Source: Paguma larvata (lineage: Eukaryota; Chordata; Mammalia; Carnivora; Viverridae). Taken from it: a DNA stretch of 64,000 bases. The position numbers and the translations under genes were made by a program. The notes below the pieces were generated by a model, which was not told the DNA's origin, searched no databases, and saw nothing but the letters and a program-made list of their open reading frames with translations. Each line of letters starts with the position of its first letter. Within the stretch, counting starts at the first letter, position 1. The stretch is from assembly GCA_030068075.1 (NCBI GenBank), contig CM057843.1, positions 12,604,001-12,668,000 on the forward strand, read 5' to 3'. This document shows, one piece after another, positions 12,130 through 23,930 of this stretch.

Positions 12130-12560
12130 TCCCCGTGGATGACATAAGAAAGGTTTCATTTTGTGTTGGCTTGGTTTTAGTCAAGAAAAAAAAGTCAGGA
12201 GGCAGGTGGTTTCGGGCTAGTTCCGTGGCTTCTTAGAGTCGCCTGGGAGACTCAGGCCCTTTCTCTCTTCCTCCCGTGCCGTTTCAGCATGCGGAGGTTT
12301 CTGTTCTCAAGTCAATTCAGACTTCAATTCAGAGTTCAAGATGGCCGTTGGAGTGCCAGCCACTCATCCTTCCAGACGCAGGAAGAAGGAAGAAATGCAA
12401 AAAGGGTCCACCACTTCTATCTTATTGGTTAAAACTGAGTCACGTAGAATAAAAAAAAGAAACTGAGTCATGTGGTCTTACCTTGCCACAAGGGGGGCTG
12501 GGAAATGCAGTCTTTCGTCTGGGCACATTGTAGCCCCGTCTAAAACTAGGAATCACGACC
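12130..12560 (+). mobile_element. Old interspersed repeat, family not named (copy 1)
   Basis: It shares an 'aagatggc...ccagcca...atcc' block and an 'aaggggggctgggaaatgca' block with a repeat type seen again at about 19265, 29375 and 42020. I recognise it as a recurrent mammalian repeat but cannot assign its family. Confidence 0.5.
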
Positions 12561-12642
12561 GAAAGAAACACGGAAAACTGATACTGGAGACGGAACCGTC
12601 AGCACCTACCACCATTTTTACGTGAAATCCTAATATTTATTT

Positions 12643-12861
12643 AAAAAATGTTTTTTGAATGTTTATTTATTTTTGAGAGAGAGAGAAACAGAGAGTGAGT
12701 CGGGGTGGGTCAGAGAGAGAGGGAGACACAGAATCCGAAGCAGGCTCCAGGCTTTGAGCTGTCAGCACAGAGCCCGACGCGGGGCTCGAACTCACAAACC
12801 ACGAGATCGTGACCTGAGCTGAAGTCGGATTCTTAATCCAACTGAGCCACCCGGGCGCCCC
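12643..12861 (-). mobile_element. CAN-SINE
   Basis: Reverse-strand, full-length SINE with its head ending at 12861 (gccacccgggcgccccc). Confidence 0.92.
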
Positions 12862-14970
12862 CGGCGATTTGTTTTTAAAAAACACCTCCCAGAACAAACG
12901 GAAGGCATCTGCAGGTTGGAGCCACACCACCAGTGGCCGCACCTTCCCTGGGAATGTTCTCGGGAAGTCTCCTCCGAGACAGCCTTATTGGCTTGGAAAC
13001 AGCGGTGGGTAAACCAAGGACAGTGCTGAGTCACGGTGAGGCAGTGCGGGTGAGGGCACACAGAGGCTTGGCAAACACAAGGAGCGCAGAGCAAGCACGC
13101 AGGGAGGTCACGGTGCGGCAGTACCGCCACAGGGCTCCGGACACAAGCTCCGAGCCCCCGCACGAGGGCCCCCCACGTTCAGGGCCTGGGGCGGGTACGC
13201 CGGGGGCACAGGCGGCCTGAGTCACGGCTCGCTTCCTGTGAGGGCCTGTGTTGACATTTTCTTTGACTATAAACCAAATGAGTTATCAACTCTGGGTGCC
13301 ATTCAGACGCGAAGGACCAAGGCCGAGAGCCAGCAATCAGCGACAGCAGTCACGCCCTCGCACCTTTCCCCGGGCTCCGCCCGAGCCTCTCATGCTGTCC
13401 ACGACGTCTCCGGGGAAGACTCGGATCATAAGCCTTGGGCAGAGAAGAGCGTTTTTCGAGGCAGGAAACCCACAGGGCTCTCTTGCAGTCGGCTCCGCGG
13501 GCAGGCGTAAGCTGGGTGACAGAGGCTGGCCCTCGGGCAGGAAGGCTGGCACTCTCCGACGCCCGGCAGCATGCGTGTGGACAGGAAAGCCCACGCGTGC
13601 CCCGGAGGAGTGGGGGGTGGCGGCGCTGGGCCCTGCGACAGGCCATCAAGGTCAGTGCCAGCACCGCCAGTGACGTTCCCCTTTGCAAACCACGGGTGGC
13701 TGTCGCGAAGCTTCCTTTGGAGAGCCGTCTTCCCTGCTGACACACGGAGGGTCTCGGCTTTGAGGAGTCCGGTTCCCGGCGGCCGTGGGAGTCAGATGAG
13801 CCAGATCCAATATCTGCTCCAGGCATTTCCTGTGTCCCAGACCCAGCGGCTTCCATCGCCGCTTGATCAGATCGCATCATTTTGTGACTCAGGACTCCGG
13901 GCAGGGCTTCACCGGGTGATCCTTCTATCGCAGGCAGCCCTGGCCGCGGGTCATTCAGGGGCACTTCGCTAGCCCGCCGCTGGGGTCTGGCAGGCTCAGG
14001 AGAACTCCCCTCCCACGCCTGGTGGCCCGGGGGACGTGGCCGGAAGGCTGAGCGTGGCCGGGTCTCTCCGCGTGGTCTCTGTAGCCAGGTAGCTAGACTT
14101 CGGACCCGACAGCTCAGAGCTCCAAGAGGGGAAACGGACCCAGACACTGGCCCTTAGTCACATGATTTATCTGTGTATTTGCGTCCTTATTACTGTCACC
14201 TCTGCCTTACCCTCGATCTAAAAGGCGGATTGGAAACGGTGCAGAAGATCGATACCCCAAACTGGCTGTAATTCTCCACCCTTCTCGTATTTGCGTCGTT
14301 CGACGACGACTTTGCAATTCCTCCCATCGGAAGGTGGAGTCCACCCACCTTTGGACTCAGTTTCTCCTGCAGCCACGGGCGGTGCTAGTTCCCAGCTTGT
14401 CCTCCGGAGGCCTCGCAGTGTCCCCTGGCCCTGGGCCCCCCGAGACCGCTGTGAGGACGTCCCCTGGCCAGCCCGCTGGGGCGGGGGACGAGTTTCACGG
14501 AGGAGTCAGGCCGGATGTGTGTGAGCCCAGCCGGGACCAGCGGCGCCACCTGCCAATCCAAGGACTCTCGAACAGTGATAAACTCTTATTTTTGAAGCCT
14601 CAGCGTTTGGAGTGGTTTGTTTTTCCAGAACTATTGTGCCGGAGAGGAGCAGCCTCAAACACAGGTCAGGCGCCGGAGGGCTGGCGTTGGAATATTTCCG
14701 CCGAAAGGAGAAGCACAGGGACTGAGTTAAATCCCAGAGAAAGGAGCTTCCGGGGAACCTGAAGGCTTGCGGCAACTGAATAAGAAGATGTTTTAGGGGG
14801 GACGGGCTCGTGCCTGCCTCGAACCCCTAAAGCCCCATTACTGTGCTGCCCACCCCCTCAAACCCCAGACTGTTAGAGTCCAGCCAGAGATTTCTCAGCC
14901 AGGAGTGATATTCCGACACTTAGTAATTGTGTGGTGCGGCTCTTCAGTAACCGGAATGGACTCCAGCCGG
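12862..14970. other. Unassigned intergenic DNA, CpG-rich
   Basis: No gene was recognised. Long open frames on both strands (for example 13350-14147 on the minus strand) encode low-complexity Arg/Pro/Ser-rich products with no family signature. Confidence 0.5.
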
Positions 14971-15870
14971 CCCTCATCCAGCACCTAGTGTATGCAAAGC
15001 TCTGCTCCACGTGCTGGGCGAACGTCCACATCCTTGCCCGCGAGCTGTGCTTCTAGCAAGAAAGAGCAGACAATTCGCAGCTAAGCAAGGAAAAGACCTG
15101 CGGGGGCGGAAGGCGGTAAGAGTTCTGGAGGAGGTCAAAGCCGGGCCAGGCATCCGGGAGTGTTGCGACGATGGTGGCTGCACTCGCAAAAGTTCACAGA
15201 GAAAGTGACATCGAAGCTAAGAGATGGAGAGAGCGGAGCCACCACACGTCTGGAGGAAGAGTGTTCCGAGCAGAGGGAACCACAGGTGCAAAGGCCCTGA
15301 GGCAGGAATGTGCCAGGCTTGTCCAAAAAATAGCAGGGAGCTGGAGCACCTGGGTGGCTCTGTCGGCTGGGTGTCCGCCTCTTGATTTCGGCTCAGGTCG
15401 TGATCGCATGGTTTCTGGGTTCGAGCCCCGTGTTGGGCTCGATGCTGACAGTGTGGATCCTGCCTGGTGTTCTCTGTCTCTGCCCCTCCCCCGCTCACAC
15501 CACTCATGTGCTCACGCTCTCTCCCTCTCTCTCAAAAAGAAAAAAAAAAAAAAGCCAGGAGGCCAGTGTGGCTGAAGTGGAGTGAGAGAAGAGGACACTG
15601 GGACAGGATGGAGAGGTGACAGGACACTGGTCCAGGCAGGACCTTCTGGAGAGACTACGGGACTTTGGCTTTGCTCCAGAGGACAGAGGAAGTTACTGGG
15701 GGGGGGGGGCTCTGAGCTGAGGAGGGGCATGATCGGGCTGCCAAGTGCAGTGTGGCCCCTGGAGGCAAAGGAGGAAGCAGGGAGACCAGCGCTGGTCCAG
15801 GGGGCAACGAGGGTGGCTGGCACCAGGGTGGGGAGGGGAAGACGCACCTGGGTCCTGGATCTGTGTTCGA
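14971..15870 (-). mobile_element. L2 fragment, split by a SINE
   Basis: Reverse L2: it starts near 'cagcacctagtgtatgcaaa' and continues to 'gtgcaaaggccctgaggcag', resumes after the SINE at 'gccaggaggccagtgtggct', and runs on through 'gggactttggctttgctcc'. The order matches the L2 3' half read backwards. Confidence 0.7.
15344..15553 (+). mobile_element. CAN-SINE inside L2
   Basis: Forward SINE with an A-rich tail at 15532-15553. It interrupts the reverse L2, so it is younger than that element. Confidence 0.92.
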
Positions 15871-15894
15871 GAGAGGGCCGAGGCGATTTTGGTG

Positions 15895-16045
15895 ACGTGG
15901 GTGAAGCCCTGTAATCCTCACAACAGCCCCACAGGAGGCGCAGTTACCAGATGCGGGAATGGGCTCAGATAGGTGACACGGTTTGCCCAAGGCTTACGGG
16001 CAGCAGAGAGGGGCAGAGCGGGACCTGAGCCCAGCCCCCAGGGTC
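15895..16045 (-). mobile_element. MIR fragment
   Basis: The reverse MIR sequence 'taatcctcacaacagcccca' is followed by 'tttgcccaaggcttacgggc' and 'gagcgggacctgagcccagc'. Confidence 0.65.
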
Positions 16046-17366
16046 CTGCTGGTCACGATGAGCCAGAGGGCCTGTTCTAGTGAGTCAGGGAAGGCTGCGA
16101 GCCTGGAGGTGCGGACCACGCTGCGGCCCCTGAACCTCTAGCGACCACAACCTTCTAGAAACTTCCAGGCCTCTGCCCTTCCCATGTGGTTCAGGCTGAC
16201 GTGTTGCCGAAGCGTGACAAACATTTCCACGGTGAACACAGGAGCAGGCGTCTCCACTCAGGGCTGAGGAGAGGGGACAGGGAAGGAGGAAGAATCTGGT
16301 GGGGGGGGGTCTGTCTGTGTCCTCACGGTCCCCGAAAGTAGAGTCGGCTAAGACAGAAGTCTAGGACTTCCTCCGCTGGGGTTAGGCTGGGGAGGGCCCC
16401 GCAGGATGCATAGGAGCCTGCCGGTCAGACGCGGGCTGTGGGGCCGAGCAGGGGAGGTGCGCCGGAGCCCCCCCCCAGTGTGCGAAGCTTATGTCAGGGG
16501 TCCCGAGCTCTCTAGTCCCCGGCAAGCTTAGTCCCTGGCAAGCTTAGTCCCCGGCAAGCTTTCGGTGAAGCCCGACCTTTGAGCAGACACGTGCATAGCC
16601 CAAGGGGTGTCCCCGTGGTGGATACGCCCAGGCCACCAGCACCCAGACACTGACGACTGGCCCCGAGGGCACCCTCGGCCTCCTCCCAGAGGTCACAGCT
16701 ATCTGACCTCTAACACCGCACCTCGGGTTTTTGCCTGTCCTCGAACCGCCTATAGAAGGAACTTCGCTTCCCTGTTGCACTACCGCCGATGGCGGACCCG
16801 CCTAGCTTTCCGCCAGGTGCCGCTCTGAGTGGGGCTGCCAGGGCCTCTCTCGCGTTCCTGCTGCACGTCCCTGCGAGCCTCCGGCAGTGCCGGCCCGGCG
16901 GCAGGGTCGCGGTGCCCTGGAGCAGACGTGCGCTCCGCCCCGGTCCATTCCGCCAGGGCCCCTGGTGGTCGTACCGAGTCCGTGGGAGGCTTCTGATCAG
17001 ATTCACAGTGCAACGAGCGGATGCCGTCCCCTCGTGTCTCAGCCCCTGCTCCCCGCATCCGCTCTGCCCCCGAGGTCGCCCTTCCCAGACCGAGACCAGC
17101 CCTCTGCGGGTCTCCTCCCCCGCCCCCACCTCCTCCCTCAGATCCTGAGGATGAGGCCAAGTGTGTGTTGTCTATAGTGCAGCCATCCGGGACCTTCGAA
17201 ATCCGAATCTGTCATGGCTGTCCTCTGCCTGGACCCGTGCTGCCGGCCGTGTGGCCAAGTGCTGGCCGGTCTCTGCGCCATGGACAGTCACGGGCCTCGC
17301 GGCCCCGCCAGGACCCTGGTGGAGTGCCCGACACATCTCTGGAGCAGTCTTGCAAGAGAAGAAAAC
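16046..17366. other. Unassigned intergenic DNA
   Basis: Apart from the 16-bp tandem repeat annotated separately, nothing was recognised. Positions 16780-17150 are CpG-rich. Confidence 0.5.
16514..16561 (+). repeat. 16-bp tandem repeat, exactly three units
   Basis: Three units of agtccc(c/t)ggcaagctt lie head to tail (48 bp). Only one base differs, in the middle unit. Each unit contains a HindIII site. Confidence 0.95.
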
Positions 17367-17570
17367 GGGGGCACTTAGGCGGCCAGTCAGTTGAGCATCT
17401 GACTCTTGGTTTCAGCTCAGGTCACGATCTCATGGTTTGTGAGTTCGAGCCCATGTTGGGCTCCGTGCAGACAGCACTGAGCCTGCTTGGGATTCTCTCT
17501 CCCTCTCTCTCTGCCCCTCCTGCTCTCTCTCTCTCTCTCTCTCAATATAAGTAAATAAACTTAAAAATAA
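17367..17570 (+). mobile_element. CAN-SINE
   Basis: Forward SINE with (CT)n and a tail of 'aagtaaataaacttaaaaat' type. Confidence 0.9.
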
Positions 17571-17829
17571 AAAGAATGGGAAAAAATAGTAGATGTGGAT
17601 TTAGGCAGACTCTGGAGCTCCCGGTGTGTAGAGAGGCAAGGACAGACGGGAGGGCAAGCGGAATGCCGCCGTGCGTGGGTGCTCAGCATGACGCAGGCCC
17701 AGCCACCTGGCTTCTCCCGCAGAGCGGGCCAAAGGAGAGAGGAGAGAGCACCCACAGCCTTCAGGACGCCTCGGAGACGGGCCGACCGAGCGCCACGCGT
17801 GACCCTGTTCAGATCCCGAATTGGCCCGA

Positions 17830-18315
17830 ACTGGACGAACCAACTGGAAAGAATTCATTTACGAGGCGATCACAGAAATTCAAATACTGGTCGGATCCTT
17901 GGCAACAGTAAGGAGTCACTGGGATTGTTTCATTATTTTTTAAATTTAATGTTTATTTCGTTTTGAGAGAGAGAGAGACAGAGCGCGAGCAGGGGAGGGG
18001 CAGAGAGAGAGGGAGACACAGAATCCGAAGCAGGCTCCAGGCTCTGAGCTGTCAGCACAGAGCCCGACGTGGGGCTCGAACCCACGAACTGTGACATCGT
18101 GACCTGAGCTGAAGTCAGAGACGCTTAACCGACTGAGCCACCCAGGCGCCCCACCGGGACTGTTTTAGATGTGAGGATGGTTTGGGGTACCGACCCTTGG
18201 CGGGTAATTGAAGCTCAGTGAAGGCCACATAGAGGTTCTGCATACTATTCTTTTTATATTCGTGCGTGTCTAACGTTTTCCTTAATAAAAAGTAAAAAAA
18301 AAACAAAAACAAAAA
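17830..18315 (+). mobile_element. Old L1-like 3' end, split by a SINE (tentative)
   Basis: Before and after the SINE at 17931-18151 the sequence resembles an L1-type 3' terminus. It includes 'gatgtgaggatggtttgggg' and 'tgcatactattctttttata' and ends in 'ttaataaaaag' plus an A-rich run with CAAAAA repeats. Confidence 0.45.
17931..18151 (-). mobile_element. CAN-SINE
   Basis: Reverse-strand SINE. A 14-bp target-site duplication with two changes lies at 17917-17930 (cactgggattgttt) and 18152-18165 (caccgggactgttt). Confidence 0.93.
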
Positions 18316-18319
18316 CAAA

Positions 18320-18865
18320 AACCATCCTGGTCCTCCATCACCCGAGGGCTGGAGGCCACAGCCTTCACCTCAGCGCTGGGCTGACCCCGCCTCGCCGTCC
18401 GTCCCTCAAGCCCTGACCCCCCACTCCCCGGTTTCACTGACCCACTTCCGGGCGGGTCCCCGGCCGCCTGTGCTTTCTCTCGCTTCCCTTTCTTTATATG
18501 TTCTTCCGATAGGTGACGTCGCCAGGGTTCAAGAACACAGTGCCGCAGGCCAACGGCCGCGCTCCCCGGCCTGGCCCCGGGCGCACAGGCGGTCGCGGTT
18601 TCGGTTTCTCGTTTCTCCTGGCAGAGCTTTTAGTCAACAGACACTTACTCCCCATCCGCGCTCTGCGTGACGCCCCCAGCCCACGTGTACGTCAGTTCCA
18701 GCGCTTTCTCTTGCCCCATGCCCCCTCCACCGTAACACCTGCCCCCGCCCGCCTCCCCTCTCCCAAACTTTGGCCTGGTCCACCCCTCCGCGTCCTTCAG
18801 CTCTTGGGTTGGCGAGCCCTTCGTCTGGGAAACATACTCAGATGAGGGGTCAGGATGTATGTGCG
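18320..18865. other. Unassigned intergenic DNA
   Basis: No gene or named repeat was recognised. Confidence 0.45.
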
Positions 18866-19105
18866 TGTGAGGAACACAGGCTCCAGGAGCAGGCTGGAGT
18901 TTGAATCTTGCCTCTTTCTCTTAAGAGGAAAGTTCTTGAACTTCCCTGACGCTATTTCCTCTTTGCAAAACGCACACGATACGAACCTCTTTCTCCAGAT
19001 CGCTGTGGGGATTACATGAGATAATATGTGTACAGAGTCCTTAGAACACTCCCTGGACCCTAGTAGGTGCTAAATAAATGACACCATTATTGTTATCATT
19101 GCAGG
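18866..19105 (+). mobile_element. MIR, nearly full length
   Basis: The MIR order is clear: 'ggagtttgaatcttgcctct', 'tatttcctctttgcaaaacg', 'gattacatgagataatatgt', 'agtccttagaacactccctgg' (in part) and 'tagtaggtgctaaataaatg'. Confidence 0.85.
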
Positions 19106-19264
19106 GATGGCCTTTTCCTTCAGCATGCCCTTTCTCCAGCGCCGCCCCCCCCCCGCCATACGATTCAGAGTGTGGAAACCTAAATTACATGTCTTCCAAT
19201 CTTTATCCCTAACCCATTCAACTGAAACTTAGTTTCCCTTTCTTCCGTACTCCCCCCAGTATCC

Positions 19265-19640
19265 AAATGTACCAGCCAGGAATGCTTTCGGCTGCAAGTA
19301 ACAGGAAACCCATCCAACGGAGGCCTTATGAGAGCTCTGGAGGGGTTCCTCCCACACCCGGAGAAGTCGGGAGTTTGGCGGCTCCAGGCACTGATTTACT
19401 ACTCCATGGAGCGATTAAAGATCCAAGAGAATCTTTTCTTCTTTCTCATTCATCATCCCCATTGTGTTGCCTATTAGTCTTCCAGCTGCCTCTTGATTGC
19501 AAGATGGCTGCTGTGGCTGCGGCCGTCACGCCACCTGCAAAGCCATCCTTTGCCTCCCAGACAGTAAGTCTTTCCCAGAAGCCCTTGGCCACATTTCCGT
19601 CATGAAGAACTGGGTCACATACCCGCATTCAAATAGGGAC
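19265..19640 (+). mobile_element. Old interspersed repeat, family not named (copy 2)
   Basis: Begins 'aatgctttcggctgcaagta' and contains 'attgcaagatggctgctgtg'. The order is shared with the copies at 12130, 29375 and 42020. Confidence 0.5.
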
Positions 19641-20901
19641 CAACTTCTCTGAAATCTAGGTATCTGCATTGCATCCCTGAATAAGATCAGAGTTCTATCA
19701 AGAGGAAGGGAAGAATGCTGGGAAGGTAACCATAGCGTCTGGTACACCCAGCAGGCACCTCTCTTTAGACAAGGATTGTTTCCTCCCTTTAGCCTGGTTT
19801 TGTCTCCCTTACGAGAATACGGCTTGCTAAAGGAGAGTTCATTGCCAAGCATTTCCCTGTCTCCACAGGGCTGAGCACGACACCCATACGCGCTAAGGGC
19901 TCGGTCACCAGCCGTGGCCGGGGGAAGGATAGACACCGTCGAAGCCACCGTCTGGTGATAGCAGACAAGGATTCTGATGCAAGAACCCTCCTGATTCAAG
20001 AACATTCTTCTTTCTTACGCCGTTCCCCCATAAGATGTTATCTCCTCAGGTACCTGGGATTTTATCACTGTTCCTGCGTGCGTTTGGGGTAACCTAGGTC
20101 ATGAAGAATGAATGAGTCAGCCTGTTGGCCATGGTGGGAGAAAAGGAAATTTTGCCTGCAAAGGGCCGACGGTATCACAAGCACTCTGCCTGAGGAGGGG
20201 AGGAATGGAGTCTCCAGTCTGCGTGTGAGTGAGTCACTTCTCACCGGCTGAATCAGGGGCTGCTCCCGGGCTGAGGACAAGCCCATCCCTCCCCCCACAC
20301 CGTTCCCTCTCACCGCCCCTGTCCCCACAAGCGGCTGCTGAGCCCTGAGCTAGTGGCCAAGTTACCGCCTGAGCCTCCAAAGCCAAAGCTGGTTACCAAG
20401 CCCTTAGCACACCAAACAGTGCTGCTCCCCTTCGAGGTGGTAACGGAGGCCGCCCGGGCTCCGCGTCTGTGTCTGGGATGCAAATATCGCGGTCCATCCA
20501 ACGATGAAAGGAAGATACGGATGGGAGCCACGCTTGGCTGTGGCTCCTTTTCCCTCTGGGCGCAGTTCTCTGAACTCCCTGGACTCTGCCTCTCCCCCGC
20601 CTGCCGCCCTCCTTCATTCATGAGAATCTGCTTATATGCTACATTGGAGGCCGCGGAATGCAAACAACAAAAATATAATGAAATGCAAGAAGTCCTGACA
20701 CCAAACCGGAAGTAATTTTATTTTTCCTTGATGACGCAGAGGTAGTGTCCGGAGTTTTCGGTGGGTCCTGAGGTCATCGTGATGGGGGCCCAGCAGCCGG
20801 GGAGGCGCAGGCTTCCAGCGACGGGCTCTGGTTCCTGGAGACTGGTGGTCTGAAGTCTGGGTAACCAGGCTGAGGCTAAGCGGCCAGTCTTCTCTCTTTT
20901 A
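19641..20901. other. Unassigned intergenic DNA
   Basis: No gene or named repeat was recognised. Confidence 0.45.
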
Positions 20902-21150
20902 GGGGCGCCTGGGCGGCTCGGTCGGTTACGCCTGCGACTCTTGGTTTCAGCTCAGGTCATCATCTCACGGCCCGTGAGTTCGAGCCCCGTGACGAGCTCG
21001 GTGCTGCCGGTGCAGAGCCTGCTGGGGGCTTCTCTCTCTTTCCCTCTCTCTCCGCCCCTCCCTCCCTCTCACACATACACACACACACACGCATACACAC
21101 ACACACACTCTCTCAAACGTACATAAAGTTTAAAAAAATAAAAAATAAAA
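20902..21150 (+). mobile_element. CAN-SINE with (CA)n
   Basis: Forward SINE whose pyrimidine tract has drifted into a CA-rich microsatellite (about 21070-21110) before the A-rich tail. Confidence 0.92.
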
Positions 21151-22160
21151 ATTAACCAGGTATTTCCAAATGCCACACCGGTTTGGTGCCGCTTTCTGCA
21201 GAGCGTTCAACGCATAGAAAACATGACTGGAGAAGAAGGCGAATCTTGTCGACATTAATGACGCTTAAGGGACCAGCCTTGCCATTTTTGGTCTTGTCCA
21301 CAGCGCCTCGGTCCCCCTGCTGGCCAGATGCCCTAATTGCAAGCAAAATGCTAGGTTTCTTCCAAAGCTGTGGGCAGCCCCGGGTGGGAATCCGGCGGTC
21401 TAATTACAAGCGCTGTGAAAGAACGCACGTGGGTCCCACGGCAGGGGCGTGGCATTCAGTCACCACGTGTCAACCAGCCTCAGTGGGTCCTGTGGAGTGA
21501 AGGGGTTCTTTGCTTTGGCCCGGCTCAATCCCCACCCCCAATCCCCCCCCCCCCCGCCCCGCCACCGCCTTGCTCTGCTTCGACAAGGACAGGAAAATCT
21601 GCCCCCCACACCTATTGCGAGCCATGTATTGTCTGTGGCCTCTGTCTGCAGGAGCAAAATAAACAGAAGCTTGTAGAAAACAAACACAGAAAGCGGGAAG
21701 GAGGCGGTGCCGACTCCGACCCTGATCTGCTGCTCGGCAAGAGGCCCACTTGGAGACCACATCGTCACCCCACGCTTACCTCACCGGCCCTGAAATCACA
21801 AACAAATCCTTGGCCGGAGTCCTAACGAGCCTCTGACGAGCACAGCCTGCCCTCTTGACACGGAAAACACAATTAGACACGCACAAGTGGCCTGTGAAAG
21901 ACCGGGCCGGGCGCTGGGCACCGGAGCCGTCCGAGAATTCCACCCCGGGCTTTCTCGGGAAAACAGTGCCTGGGCTCGTTAGAGGCAATAATGGCTAATA
22001 ACACAAAGAGAACATTGCGTTTCGGTTTCGAGCCCTTGGCCAGTGCCAGACCACCGGGGCGGCGAGGGAAAATCGAGTGTGCTAGGGTGCCTGTTGATAT
22101 TTCAGGGTGAGGAACCTGGAGTAAAACACGTTCGTGTTAAGATCAACATCCCACCTCCAG
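21151..22160. other. Unassigned, possibly conserved non-coding
   Basis: No gene or repeat was recognised. A C homopolymer lies at about 21543-21556. The 21800-22030 part is repeat-free and ends in an AT-rich 'caataatggctaataacaca' block of the kind often seen in conserved enhancers, but this is only an impression. Confidence 0.35.
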
Positions 22161-22345
22161 CAGCCTGTGACACTGGGAAAGTTACCAACTCCCGGGGCCT
22201 CAGTCTCGGCGCCCTTAAAGTGAGGGTAATAATAGAAACTTCCCTCCGTCTGACGTGATTAAATGAGATATTGCAAGCACAGCACTGGGCCCGATGCCCG
22301 GAGCCTAGTTAGGGCTCAGTCACCGTTGGCTATTATTAACAGAAT
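22161..22345 (+). mobile_element. MIR
   Basis: Forward MIR: 'ctgtgacactgggaaagtta', 'aaagtgagggtaataataga', 'gattaaatgagatattgcaa', 'gcacagcactgggcccgatg', 'ttggctattatt'. Confidence 0.85.
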
Positions 22346-23540
22346 GAGCTTGAGGTGTTTTAGTCCAGTTAAGAAGTCGTTTGCCAATGTTCATGTGTAA
22401 GTACCCACACGGGAGGTGGCTGTGAGAACAGAAACACAGTCTTTGCCCTCGAAGAGCTTCGGAACAGCGAGGATGCCCAGAAGACCACGCTGGGGCCGGC
22501 TGGGTTTGGCGCTGGAGGGTTTGGTGCAGCCCGGGTGGCAGCTGGGACGGTGTTCGTGCTCCTTCTCATGTTTGTTCGCTTCTTTCCCAGGCGGAGGAGG
22601 ACGGGCTATTTCTGTGTGGACTGGAGCCAGTACGGTACAGGTCGCTCGTTCAGGGAACGCCGTGAAAACGAAGTGAGATTGGCGACATTCGCTCGTCGTC
22701 ACTTCTAAAACCCACCGTTGTCTAGTTGTGACGATGCAATTCCCCATCGCGGGAATTGCAAAACCAGCGAACAAGCAAAACCATCCAGGAGGGGGTTTCC
22801 TGGGTGACGGGATTGGAGAGAAGAGTTTCAGTCATGGCTGGATCCAGGTGCTCGAAAACCAAAACCTCCCCTCTCCTTTTCCTCTTCATTCTCCGGTAGC
22901 TGCCGGCCTGCCCCGTAAGCCCTTCGCTCACGACTCAGATTAAGCGTAAGCTTCTCTCTCTTCCAGAACCCACATACTGAGTTCTGTGGAGGGATTCTGG
23001 CAGCCTCGCTGGGTCACCTGCCCCGTCCCGGGAGCAGTAACGTTGGGAAGGGCAGTGAGTCGACACGGTTCTCCGGACCAGGGCTGCGTGCTTGCGTCTG
23101 CAGCGTGAGGATGACGCTGTACCCAGCAGTGCCACAAGATGCACATGGGCAGATGAGGGTGTGAGGCACCCTCATGGCACCACCTGTGCCAGCGCCATTC
23201 TGTGGGTGGGAAGGGTGAATAGACTCCAAGCGCTCGGGGTGAGCAGCTGATACAACTTTAACTTGGCCTTTCACCCAATTGTGCTTATGACGGCTGGCCA
23301 GGCAGGCTTTCGGAAGGTTGGCCCATCTGCTTGCATTCGGAAGTCGAGAAGTTTCTAACTATTCTTGAATCAAATCAGGGGAGCGAAAACCAAGGGTTCC
23401 CAAGTGGGGCCAAACATCCAGCCCCGTGGCAGCGCTTCCAAGACAGAGCCTTGTCCCCCTGGGTGATTTTATATCCTGGCGGAGCCCCCTACCCATTGAG
23501 CAGAACGGACCCAGGAGGCGATAAGAAATCGCAGCAATGA
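22346..23540. other. Unassigned intergenic DNA
   Basis: No gene or named repeat was recognised. A small 10-bp-arm hairpin lies at 22735-22760. Confidence 0.45.
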
Positions 23541-23930
23541 GTCCAAGGCTAGATCAGAGGGACATCGTGGCTTTGGCCCTGCTTCCCTTGGGTCATTCTC
23601 TGGAGGAGTCGGGCCGACGGAGGAGTCCGTGTGGCAATAAACCGAAGGCTCCCACCAACGAGCCAGGCTCGTGGGTGAGCCACCTGGGAAGCGGCCCCTC
23701 CCACCCCAGTCGAGCCTTCGGATGACGTAGCCCTGGCCAACACCCTGACTGCAGCCTCATGAGAGACCCCAAGCCAGAAGCACCCAGCTGAGCCTCTCCC
23801 GAACTCCCGACCCACGGAAACTGTATGAGATGATCGCTCTTCCTCGTTGTTTTGAAGCACTAAGTTTTGGGGATACTTTGTTACGCAGCAGAAGGTGACG
23901 GATAACGGGCAGTTACGATCTCCTCACCTT
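23541..23930 (+). mobile_element. MaLR-type LTR (MLT1/MST-like)
   Basis: The 3' half of a mammalian MaLR LTR is visible. A 'gccaacaccctgactgcagc' phrase leads to 'actgtatgagatgatcgctc', 'gttttgaagcactaagtttt' and 'tttgttacgcagcagaaggt', in the family's order. Confidence 0.75.

Noticed and set aside
13350..14147. 265-codon open frame on the minus strand
   Set aside because: Composition-driven frame in CpG-rich DNA. Equally long frames overlap it on the other strand, and no domain is recognised.
20902..20990. tRNA-like sequences at SINE heads
   Set aside because: They are the tRNA-derived 5' part of SINEs, diverged and followed by the SINE body, so not functional tRNA genes.
22735..22760. 10-bp-arm hairpin as a regulatory or small-RNA structure
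   Set aside because: Roughly one such short hairpin is expected by chance in a window this size, and nothing nearby supports a function.
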